Shown here one piece after another: positions 44,327 through 53,583 of a stretch of DNA of 64,000 nucleotides (its first letter is position 1; every line of letters starts with the position of its first letter). Under the pieces are notes generated by a model that saw nothing but the letters and a program-made list of their open reading frames with translations, had not been told where the DNA came from and searched no databases. Made by a program: the position numbers and the translations under genes. Origin of the DNA: Zeugodacus cucurbitae (Eukaryota; Arthropoda; Insecta; Diptera; Tephritidae). Location: positions 29,750,001-29,814,000 of the forward strand of contig NC_071669.1 of NCBI RefSeq assembly GCF_028554725.1, in the 5' to 3' direction.

Positions 44327-45076
44327 GAGGAAAAATTAAAGCTTAAGCTCAATACCATTGGTGGCTACAATGACAAGTCTGAAAGCACTAATAATGTTGA
44401 GGAATACAATTTGGAAACATGTACGTGGGAGAGCATGCCTGCATTGCCACTGCACTTACGGGGCATGAATGTGGCGCTATTGAATGAAAGCATCTACGTT
44501 TTGGGAGGTTATGTGCACAATGCAGCTACGCCATTGGACACTGTGTATAGGTATGTGGAAATTTTTTAAATAAATTAATTAATTACTTAATAAATCTATT
44601 AATTTATTAAATAATGAATTAATAAATAATAATAATTTATCATTTAGGTTAGACAATAACGGTACAGAGTGGCAGCGGGTCGCCAATTTGCTGAAACCAC
44701 GTTTTGAAGCAAACGTCACGGTATTTGAGGATAAAATATACGTTTTTGGTGGCTTGTCAGCTGCAGGAACACCACCTGCCGATTGTGAATGCTATGATGC
44801 AGTGAGCAATACTTTGACACAATGTGCTGATATGCTGGAACCACGCGGTAATGTTGGTGTAAGTACTAACATTTGATGGTAAACATACACAAGTTCGAAT
44901 AAATTATTATGCTCTACCTTTTCCAGTTGACAATAGCAAGGGGCCAAATTTATGTGCTAGGCGGTACAAAAAGTGTTGGTGGCGATTGTGTGCAATCTTA
45001 TGATCCATTCAAAAATGTGTGGACAAAGGTTTGTTACTGGTCTGGCAAATTCAAAGGATATTTAACAGAGTTCTAA
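44327..45076 (+). CDS. Kelch-repeat protein gene or fragment (3 exons)
   Basis: Exons 44327-44550, 44648-44858 and 44927-45076 join in frame over GT/AG introns (GTATGT...TTTAG; GTAAGT...TTCCAG). The product has about 195 residues and four kelch blades: NTIGGYNDKSESTNNVEEYN, ESIYVLGGYVHNAATPLDTV, DKIYVFGGLSAAGTPPADCE and GQIYVLGGTKSVGGDCVQSY, each with the Gly-Gly pair, and Trp or equivalents between. Kelch propellers normally need five to seven blades and are usually attached to BTB and BACK domains, which are not seen. A TAG lies just upstream in this frame. It is either the 3' part of a KLHL-type gene or a truncated copy. WTK followed by GTTTGT could be a further donor. Confidence 0.65.
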
Positions 45077-46238
45077 AAACAACATTGAGGCGCCGAAGTT
45101 GTTCATCTTGCTTCTGATTTGATTAAAGAGGCATTATTAGGCTGAACTTACAATTTAACATTTTCAAAATTGTGATTGTTAACTTATAAATTTTGAACTT
45201 ACACAATAGCACTCAATTTATTAATTTAGATGTAAAATAATGTTAAATTAGCATCTATATACAACTGAATGTACAAATATTTGTGACAATCGCAATAGTA
45301 GTGAAATTTAATTTGTATTGTATAACAACACAAAAAATCAATACTTAAAACTTTTGAATTGTAATTTATAAAAATTTAATAATTAATACGAACTTTATAT
45401 GTAAAATATGTAAATTTTGTTAATGTATAAATGATAGCAGCAAAAACGTTTGTAAAAATGAAAGTTTACTTTCTACTGAAATGTTAATATTTAAAAATTA
45501 TTCTATAATAATTATTAAAAATGTTAAATACCATACTAATTTATAAATGTAAATACCTCATACAATTAAATAAATAAAAATAAAAATAAAACAATTTAAA
45601 TTTTTCATTTTCAAACGGAAAAGTAGGTGACCTATAGAATGAAGACCAATGGAGACCAATGAACCAAATTTAAGTAACGAAACGGTGACACAACAAATGA
45701 CCAATACCTATGATTAAAGGGTTACCCTGAAAATGATAAATCGAACAGTCTCCACTGATAAATGGCTGTTAAAAAAAAAAACTACTACAGGGGGCTCTGC
45801 TAACCACAGAGTGACATATGCCTTTCCAAAACAAAGAAAAATTAGAGCAGAAAGACATATGCAGCATTGGCACCAAAATCAATGAGAGAGACCGAGCAAG
45901 ATAATCACACCGACATGCCGTAAAAGAGTAGAAATGGTAACTTTTTTCCTGCTGCTAGAACAAAAGAGACCAAAAAAATAATACAAGCTTTCTTTACCGG
46001 TAACCAATATTCCATAAGATAAGTAACTCTACTCGTCTTGCAGGGTTACTTATTATTCATACTCTCGCTTTGTGTGCTGTGCGTAAATGTGTTTTACTGG
46101 ATATTAGTGTTTGATGAGTTTTAACTAATTGGCTATTGAGTATTGAGTTGACTATTTTTTATGTTACTCAACCAATGACTCAAAAAATGGAATAATTGCA
46201 GTTCTCTGATATACACCGCGTGTATTCTTCTAATATTT
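45077..46238. other. Interval without recognised genes
   Basis: AT-rich up to about 45600, then mixed composition. AAGACCAATGGAGACCAATG at about 45642 is a small local repeat. I see no convincing coding region. Confidence 0.5.
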
Positions 46239-46641
46239 TGTAACGGATTTCTAAAATCTGTCGTTTACTCTCAAACTCTACCCTGAGTTCGATCACTGGA
46301 TTGTCAAATAAAAGTCACACTTTAACGGCTATACACTAATCTTTATTTCTAATTCCTTATAACTTAACACTTTAGTACGCAATACTCTTCTTTACAACTC
46401 TAACTTATAACTTGTTTACACTTTGCTCGACAACTCTCTCCTTAGAATTGTCCTCATTCGACAACTCTCTAATTAGAACTGTGTTTTGCTGCCAGTCCGC
46501 CAGCCCTTATAAAGTCGATTGTAAGCGATACATCGGCACTCGAACATTCTGGCAACTACGAATATCAATGTCTAGATACATCTGGAAATTTATCGATTTC
46601 GATTGTCAATTCTGGTTTGTTCTAGTGCCATTTTCGTTACA
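46239..46641 (-). mobile_element. Solo LTR, gypsy-like
   Basis: On the minus strand the 403-bp unit starts TGTAACGAAAATGGCACTAG and ends AAATCCGTTACA, giving the TG...CA ends of an LTR. In the expected order it has a TATA-like TTTATAAGGG (about 46505-46514) and a poly(A) signal AATAAA (46342-46347 as TTTATT on +). A 28-bp promoter-proximal segment with GAGAGTTGTCGA is duplicated. No internal retrotransposon sequence adjoins it, so it looks like the product of LTR-LTR recombination. Flanks offer ATAT as a possible but offset target duplication. Confidence 0.65.
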
Positions 46642-46662
46642 ATATGTATACTATACGCAGTC

Positions 46663-47945
46663 TAGGAGGATGGGATTATGTGTAGAAATTCACGTAAGTG
46701 AGAAAGTTTTTGATTGTCATTCACTTGGGAGTGGCCAGAAACGATTCTTCTCCACATGATTCAAGCAGCTCACGACTTCCGGTTTTAGACCAAGTATCCT
46801 CTGGGTAGCTAACAAACATCCGTTAGAACGCGAGCTAAAGTGAGAAGGCGAACCCGCTTCTGCGGTTGTGCGTAGGGCTTGGGACCCACCACATAAAAAC
46901 GGAGTACCAATGAAAAATCGAAAAAGAAAGCCTCGGGTGAGACACCCCCACTTAATAATTTGTCGGCGGCGGTTATAAACGCCCATACCAAGAAATTCCA
47001 GAAATCAACAACCGTCAACTTTCGCCAACAACTTCAAGCAAAGTTCGACATCGAATAGCTGCAATCTCATCAGGCATTTAAGCAGTTTTCTACTCGACTT
47101 TTCACACATTTTTGTCGATTTAGCACTCTTTCTATCTGATGGGAGTTATCAGGACCTCGATATAAAGGAAATGGGAGACGCTTATGCAGATATAAAAATA
47201 TAGAGGCCGAAATGCGTGATTACGAAGATCTTGAAAAACTGGCCGATATGAACAGAGCATACTGGGTTAATAGAAGCAACATTTATCCGACGAGCAGTTG
47301 TTCCAGGCCGGACTATGAAGAAAAAACAAAAAAAAAAACATCGCGGCGACAAAGTGACAAAGACTAACATTGCGTCGAAAAATTGACAAAGTGTATACAT
47401 CAGATTTGTTGGAACCTAAGTGTGCTATGCCCAATCTGCAAAAATGGAAACCTTCAATATGTGCCAATTAACGAGAAATAAGACTCCTCAATATCGCATT
47501 TAAGGTCTTATCAAGCGTACTGTGTGAAAGACTACAGATCATTGTGAACGAATTGATCAGTGTTGCTTTAGACCTAGAAAATCTACCATGGATTCGTTAT
47601 TCACCAACTCTTTTTCAACAGCTGTCGCTATTTCTGAATTTGGTATCCCTGCAAAGCTTATACGACTATTTAAGCTGGCATGATATAATAATAATAGAAT
47701 TAGCACCTCTCCGAGGCGTTCGGTACCAAAGGAGAAGAGAGAAACCTCTATCCTGAAAAGTGTGATATTTTAAACCTGGTGAAAATAATAAGAGCCGTTG
47801 AGTTAAATACACATGACACATTTTTTGCTAAAGTGTACAATTGCTCGCGTACGCCGACGCTATCGATATCATTGGCCTCAACAACCGCGGTTTTAGTTCA
47901 GCCTCGAAATCCAGCGGAGAATCACTCTTGCCAAAAGTTGCTACT
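46663..47945 (+). mobile_element. RTE-clade LINE, copy 6 (old, with 5' UTR)
   Basis: The 5' leader TAGGAGGATGGGATTATGTG through GGTTTTAGACCAAGTATCCT matches the leader of the copy at 62185, and extends further (CGAACCCGCTTCTGCGGTTG). The coding part is badly decayed: traces of FDVEKL, EMRDYEDLEKLAD, NLSVLCPICKNG, VLCERLQIIVNELI, FRPRKSTMD and the PRNPAENH-frame of LEIQRRITLAK are seen to 47940. It fixes the element's 5' border but is the oldest copy. Confidence 0.75.
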
Positions 47946-49243
47946 TTTTACAATTAATTACTTTTTAGAATTTCACATTATAAGTAATGTTCATACATAG
48001 CATCAATTGCTGTTTGCAAATTGATTTTATCGTCACTTTTTCACTTCGAATGTGCTTGTTTTAATCTCTTCGCGTGAGGGTATAAATAAATTTGGGAGAG
48101 ATTAAGCGGACTATGCAATTACACTTGTAATTTATAAAATTTGTATTATTAGCAATTTTATATATTTGTATATACATATGTATTCAGACAATACATTATT
48201 TGAACATTTATTTTGTCTTTCTAAATTTACCAAATTTTTTGTAATATGTCCTTATTCTCAATTTAACATCAATGGTTTGCATACAGCGTCATAGATGGCT
48301 ATTCCCTCGACAGCTGGTTCTTCGGTACGGAAATTGACAGGGCTTTTATCCAACCAAGGGCTGTCTGAACCTGTTTGGATCGGTAAGTTATAAGTTAATT
48401 TTGTCATTACCTGAGCAACACCTTGCAGCAGGTTTGCTCAGCATTTAGGCAAACCTGGGTCCAGACTTCTTCTGCGTCCGCGCTAAAAGGCTCCACCCAA
48501 ATTCTAACTTGGTTAAGTGCGACACATGAAATGGATGGAGCCATCTTCAGACCGGTTCTGATCTTGAAGTTTGAGTTGGAAAATCAGATTGACGATTCGA
48601 TAATCTGCACAATGAATGTCAAAGCCCCAACCAGAATTATGGGCACCTGTAATGTCTGACAATTCCATCACTAGAAGCGATCTGATAAAGAGTATAATCT
48701 TGCGACCTATGCTAACCATTGCATCAGACCATGTGTACATAATTATCTCGATCGAAACACCTCCCAACTTTATTTTAGTGGTCACTTCTGTAAACTTCAA
48801 CGCACTACCCATTCCTACATGCGTATTCGTGCGAGAACACCAATTCTGCAACGTGATCGCTGTTGCTACTAGTTTTATTTTTGCTGGACTAATAATGGCA
48901 ATCTGGACTAACTTCCCAGCCGAAGTAACAGTTTTAGCCAACGAGTGCGGCTCCTTACGCCAGATAGATCACTGTGATTCCTAAGCTTTGGAGTTGAAAT
49001 CCAATTCGTTGGTCATGCCTCCCAAAGCAACCCTCATAACTTTTTGGAAACACTTTTATTTGTTTGTGCGGCTATTGGTGACGCGTGATGTGTAACAGTT
49101 AAACACAGTTTAAAAATGCATGGAATTATTATATTTACATCAGAATTATTAAATGAGCCATGAGAAGGAAATATCTCTACTTGGCTATCAATTTATATTT
49201 TGTTTTCACATCATGCGGTGCCTTTTTTAAGAATCTCCTTATG
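47946..49243. other. Unassigned region with overlapping open frames
   Basis: 48250-48985 has long open frames on both strands (minus, 142 codons from 48941; plus, 122 codons from 48616). A minus-strand stretch at 48260-48370 reads SPWLDKSPVNFRTEEPAVEG and IAIYDAVCKP, which looks protein-like, but I cannot place it or decide the strand. It may be a decayed transposon ORF. Confidence 0.3.
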
Positions 49244-49611
49244 AGGTTTGGGGGAAACTTTAGTATACTATCCCAGGCTATCGGTAATAAAATGGGTATC
49301 GTTGGAAAGAGGAGGTTCTCCAGATTAAGAATATATATACATATAGCTGACTTATAGTTTTCGAGATATTCGCAATTAAAGTTGAAAAAAGTGCTACCTT
49401 TATCTTGAATTTTCACAATATATACTGAATATTTTATTAATATTATGCACTTATTTTACACTTACACTTCACCACATTGTTTCTGCATATTTGTTTTATA
49501 AAATTTATCACGAAAATAGTTGTAAATAAGTATTTAACAACCTCCTCTTTCCAACGATACCCATTATTATACCGAAAGCCTGGGATAGTATACTAAAGCC
49601 GACCCGAGGTT
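49244..49611. repeat. Inverted-repeat (foldback) element, 73-bp arms
   Basis: 49244-49317 and 49539-49611 are inverted copies of one sequence (TTTAGTATACTATCCCAGGC; ATGGGTATCGTTGGAAAGAG then GAGGTT) with a few differences, enclosing 221 bp of AT-rich DNA. No ORF. Probable MITE; no target duplication could be fixed. Confidence 0.8.
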
Positions 49612-49645
49612 TATAAAAGAACAACCTCACAAAATAAGATTCATA

Positions 49646-50137
49646 GACCCCTTTCACACAGGCAATTCCTGTTGCGGCAATTCTTAGTTTTATAGGAGAG
49701 GGGGCGACGAGGAGAGGAGAATCGCGCCGAGTCTGCTGTGTTCGAGCAACACGCTTTGTGTTCTTATTCGTAACAGTTCGCTGCTACGTAACAGTGCTGC
49801 ATTTGCGCACATTTTGAAATTAATGTATACAATATATTTGAAAATTTGAATTTAATCATTTAATTTTGTATGTAATTTGCAAATACATATAGAAATATGC
49901 ATAATATAATTAAAATGTGTTAGAAAATTGCGAATAACGATTATTATTAGTTAATAAAATATATTTTTTTGCTTGGAAACGATGCGTACAAGAAGTTGAC
50001 AAAATTATATGAAAGAGAATGACAGAAAAACACGAACAGAGTTGTCGAACAAGAATTGCTCGTGTGAACGCAAGGGGCGACAGCAAAAGAGAATCGCCCG
50101 AGAATTAACAACAGAAGTTGCCTGTGTGAAAGTGGAC
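49646..50137. mobile_element. 490-bp TIR MITE upstream of the Tudor gene
   Basis: Ends GACCCCTTTCACACAGGCAA and the reverse complement of TTGCCTGTGTGAAAGTGGAC form inverted repeats of about 25-35 bp. The interior has GGAGAATCGCGCCGAGTC, GC-richer than its surroundings, and CATA on both flanks. It lies 270 bp upstream of the MYND-Tudor ATG, within the probable promoter or 5' UTR region. Confidence 0.7.
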
Positions 50138-50406
50138 ATAAGAAACCTCACAACTAAGAAGGGTTTGTTCAGATAAAGCTGTTATAGTTTGTAGACACGA
50201 GTCGTTTCGTTTTATTGATCGTGTGAGTAGGCGTAAATAACTGTCAGGTTATCAACCGATAAAACTTGATTGTTTATCGAAGCCTTCGTTTAACCGTTAC
50301 GATAATGTTTTCCGATAATATTCAGTCATTTCTTATTTGTAACGGATTATTTTCCATCAAATACACCACCGTTTGTTTCCTTTTGAGAAGTAATTATTGG
50401 ATAAGA

Positions 50407-51903
50407 ATGTTTGCATCCGAATTTTCAGGACTTTCACCTACTTGGGGTTTATGCACTTCTTGTCAAAGAAGGGCGGAATGGGCTTGTAAGCGTTGTACGG
50501 ATATGTATTGTTCTGCGGAATGTCAACGAAAGGATTGGCAACGTCACCGTTACATTTGCTTTCCCATGCCTAGTTTAATGCCAGTTGGTGACATCGAGTT
50601 ACACGGATGTGAATATGGAATGACACAACTTTTTACGAAACCTAAAGAAAATAAAGACGGTTCCACATCAGCCGATGAGTTATTAAATAATGGTAACAGT
50701 GAAATGAATATTGAAATCCGCAGTAAATTTTGTGATACTGCCGAAAGGCATGTATTAGTGAAATTTATTTCATCTAATAAATGCGTTGTGCGTTCGCTTA
50801 TACAACCAGACGGTTTTACGGATATCCTGAAAAAAATTCATGTTCTGGGAAAAAGTGCTCCGGAATTAAATGCAACGCCTTCAGTAGGTTCTGTTGCTCT
50901 TCTATTATATAAAGGTATATATTCTCGAGTTGAAGTATTGTTAATCCAGCATGACAAAGCAATTAGAGTATTATTCTGCGATTATGGAATGATTGGAACT
51001 GCAACCAAAACCGATTTCAGAGTGGCGCTAGATGATGTTCTGAAATTTCCTCGTTTATCATCGGTAATCAAACTGCAAAATGTACAAGAATGTTCTGCAT
51101 CAAAAATAATGAATTTGCTGCAAAAGTTTGAAGGGCTAAAATGCGAACTGCGTAAAGATGTGGTCCCGACTAGTGGCGATATCGTAGAGGTGTTTACTAT
51201 TATGTGTGAAAGCCTGAACATAAATGAGGAAATAAATAAAATGATGGTCCGAGACGTTAAAACTTCTCAGAGTTTAGAAAATAAAATTGTTAATAATAAT
51301 GATGATCTCTTGCTCGATTTCAATCACGATGAGCCTTGTCAAAAAGGAAGCCCAATTTTTTCACCGCCATTTGATATTTATGTATTCCAAACTGATTTAG
51401 TAAATTTCAAAGTTGTAGTCTTAGACACCTCAGCTTTAAGTTACGGGTATGTTGGTTGCATAGCAGAAACTGATTTAAAATATTTAGTTACCGTACAAGA
51501 GTATTTGAATCAATATGTAGATGATGGCAAATTTTATAATCCGAAACTTTATGAATATTGCTTGGCTAAGTTTGAGAATGATTGGTACAGAGCACGTGTT
51601 GTGAAAATTTTAGGAAACTCGCTCTATACTGTTGTTTACTTGGATTTTACAAATGAAGGCACAATATCATCGCAGGATATACGGCGCTATCCTAATGAAT
51701 TAAATGGATCCTGTCGTACGAACTTATGTTTGATTGATGGATTGCCTACTTCACTGAATGCCGATCATATTAAATTTTTAAGGGGAGAGATAACGACAGA
51801 ACGTAAATTACTTATTGGAAAAGTTAAAGAAGTTCTTCAACAAATTGTTGTAGTTGAATGTCAGCATATTATTAAAAAGATGAGCGACCTTGAATTAATT
51901 TAA
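50407..51903 (+). CDS. MYND-Tudor-Tudor protein, piRNA-pathway type
   Basis: 498 codons from the ATG at 50407 to TAA 51901, single exon. Residues 10-50 form a MYND zinc finger (CTSCQRRAEWACKRC, MYCSAECQRKDWQRHRYIC). Two Tudor domains follow: about 155-225 (VGSVALLLYKGIYSRVEVLL, VLFCDYGMIGT) and about 375-450 (YCLAKFENDWYRARVVKIL, YTVVYLDFTNEGTISSQDIR). Tudor domains bind symmetrically dimethylated arginines, and MYND plus repeated Tudor domains is the layout of TDRD1/Vreteno/Veneno-type proteins that act in germ-line granules on PIWI-piRNA complexes. The function here is inferred from that layout. The frame stays open upstream to 50266 with another ATG at 50305, but 50407 precedes the MYND finger directly and avoids an odd hydrophobic lead. 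A poly(A) signal lies 45 bp past the stop. Confidence 0.88.
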   Translation: MFASEFSGLSPTWGLCTSCQRRAEWACKRCTDMYCSAECQRKDWQRHRYICFPMPSLMPVGDIELHGCEYGMTQLFTKPKENKDGSTSADELLNNGNSEMNIEIRSKFCDTAERHVLVKFISSNKCVVRSLIQPDGFTDILKKIHVLGKSAPELNATPSVGSVALLLYKGIYSRVEVLLIQHDKAIRVLFCDYGMIGTATKTDFRVALDDVLKFPRLSSVIKLQNVQECSASKIMNLLQKFEGLKCELRKDVVPTSGDIVEVFTIMCESLNINEEINKMMVRDVKTSQSLENKIVNNNDDLLLDFNHDEPCQKGSPIFSPPFDIYVFQTDLVNFKVVVLDTSALSYGYVGCIAETDLKYLVTVQEYLNQYVDDGKFYNPKLYEYCLAKFENDWYRARVVKILGNSLYTVVYLDFTNEGTISSQDIRRYPNELNGSCRTNLCLIDGLPTSLNADHIKFLRGEITTERKLLIGKVKEVLQQIVVVECQHIIKKMSDLELI

Positions 51904-51944
51904 AAAGAAATATATTGTTTAATATATGTATACTTAACCAGTGA

Positions 51945-51950
51945 AATAAA
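51945..51950 (+). terminator. Poly(A) signal of the MYND-Tudor gene
   Basis: AATAAA lies 41 bp after the stop codon in an AT-rich context, suitable for 3' end formation. Confidence 0.6.
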
Positions 51951-53583
51951 ATTTTATTTGAGTTCGAACAATTACTATATCTTACAAAACTGAATACTTA
52001 TTGAACTCATGGAAGATACTTCCTGAAAATTATCGCTACAAAACCCAGTTTTTAAGCACAAATAATCAAAGTTGGGTTGTCTTATTATAACATGTTTATC
52101 TCCCCTACGGTGAATAAAATAAATGAAAAATGTCTGATTAATATGCAGCTAATATTATTAAAAGTACATTTTAAACTGCTGCACAAGTGCATTTGAAATC
52201 GCCAAATCATTGTGCGACCTATTGCATGTGATTTGTTTGATAACAATATATATATGTATATATGATATAAGCAAAGGACCTAAATGGCAACGAAAACAAA
52301 AGACATAAGCAAGCAACACATGGTACTCACGACATTTCAATGCAATGCTTACTCTTTTTTTAGTCTTGAAGGGCAATGCAATTCAAACATTGCTTTTCTT
52401 ACCTAGCACTTGTTAAATGCTTGTTCTCTATGTAGAGAAAACATGTTTATGCATGCAAATAACGCATGTAAACTCATTAATAGTATAGTAAATAGTATTT
52501 TTATGTGTAAAAATATTCTTAAAATGAATGTTTTTATAAAATAATTTATATTTTCGTATAAAAGTAACATCAATATGCATTGACATGTATTATAAAAATG
52601 TTTTTGTTGTCATAGGCTTGATTTTCATTGCTTTTCATAGCTTCTCCGACAGTGTTGTTTTGAAGCAACAATGCTTGGTGAGAAAAATATGCAAGCATTT
52701 GCTTTTGTCGCTCGGAGTGTGTTACTGAATTGAATTGTTCGCTGAGAGCAAAACATGGCATTGTCAAGTTGAATGACCAAATGACTTGAAACAAGGAGTA
52801 AGCCTACTTGCAGCAGTTTAGTACATATGAATATTGTATCTGCATCTTTTGTTTAGTGCTGAAAATATGATTTTGTAATTAAAATCAATGTGTTAATTCG
52901 GTTTATATATTTATTCATTATTTACGTTTTTCCATTTTTGTTTTTAAATTTTCATTTCAAGTTTAGCAGTACATATCTGTTTTAGTCAAGGTTGTCAAAC
53001 ATTTGGTGCAGCACCAACGGAAACGTCGAGATGTTATCCATAATACAGATTAAAAATAATTATATTATAAATTTTTTTCCGAGTTTAAGATAATTCTTTT
53101 CGATTGAACAGTTTTAAATACAAGAACTGGATTATCGTTAGATTTCACCGAATTCTTCCGGTACACATGTGCAGTTTGATCCAACTTGAGAGATAGATTA
53201 GTTTAAATTTAAATTATTAATCGGTGAATCCAACGTCCTATCCGATCAAGGAAACTTGGCACAATTACCCCTGGCACTATGAGAAGGTTGGTATTGTAGG
53301 TAGTAAAAATTGGACTACTTCAACAACTACAGAAAGCAATGTTAGCCAAAAATATATCTCAGAAAAATACAGATCTAATAGCTTTTAAATCCATCAAAAC
53401 TGTTCTTTATGAAAATAAAAGTTAAAATTTTCTTGATGTAGCGGGAATGCAACCATTTCGATTTTCAAACAAATTTTTTTCCTGTTGCTTTGCAGAATCT
53501 ACAAAATGCAAAATTTGGAAGATTGGTGGGGCTTGTTATCACCTAGTCCCGAAAGCCATTTGGAACGTAGTTTAATTACAGAT
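51951..53583. other. Interval without genes
   Basis: AT-rich DNA. 53215-53290 (CCGATCAAGGAAACTTGGCA, CACTATGAGAAGGTTGG) loosely resembles the DINE-1-like body and may be an old relative. No coding region seen. Confidence 0.5.

Noticed and set aside
45720..46055. Inverted-repeat element ending GGTTACCCTG / CAGGGTTACT
   Set aside because: Only about 9 bp match and the similarity does not continue inward, so it is not distinguishable from chance.
48513..48985. Protein-coding gene on either strand
   Set aside because: Open frames of over 100 codons occur on both strands over the same DNA, with no start, splice or family signal to choose between them.
52158..52794. Small genes downstream of the Tudor gene
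   Set aside because: Two 72-74 codon minus frames have no domain, odd composition and no splice or promoter context.
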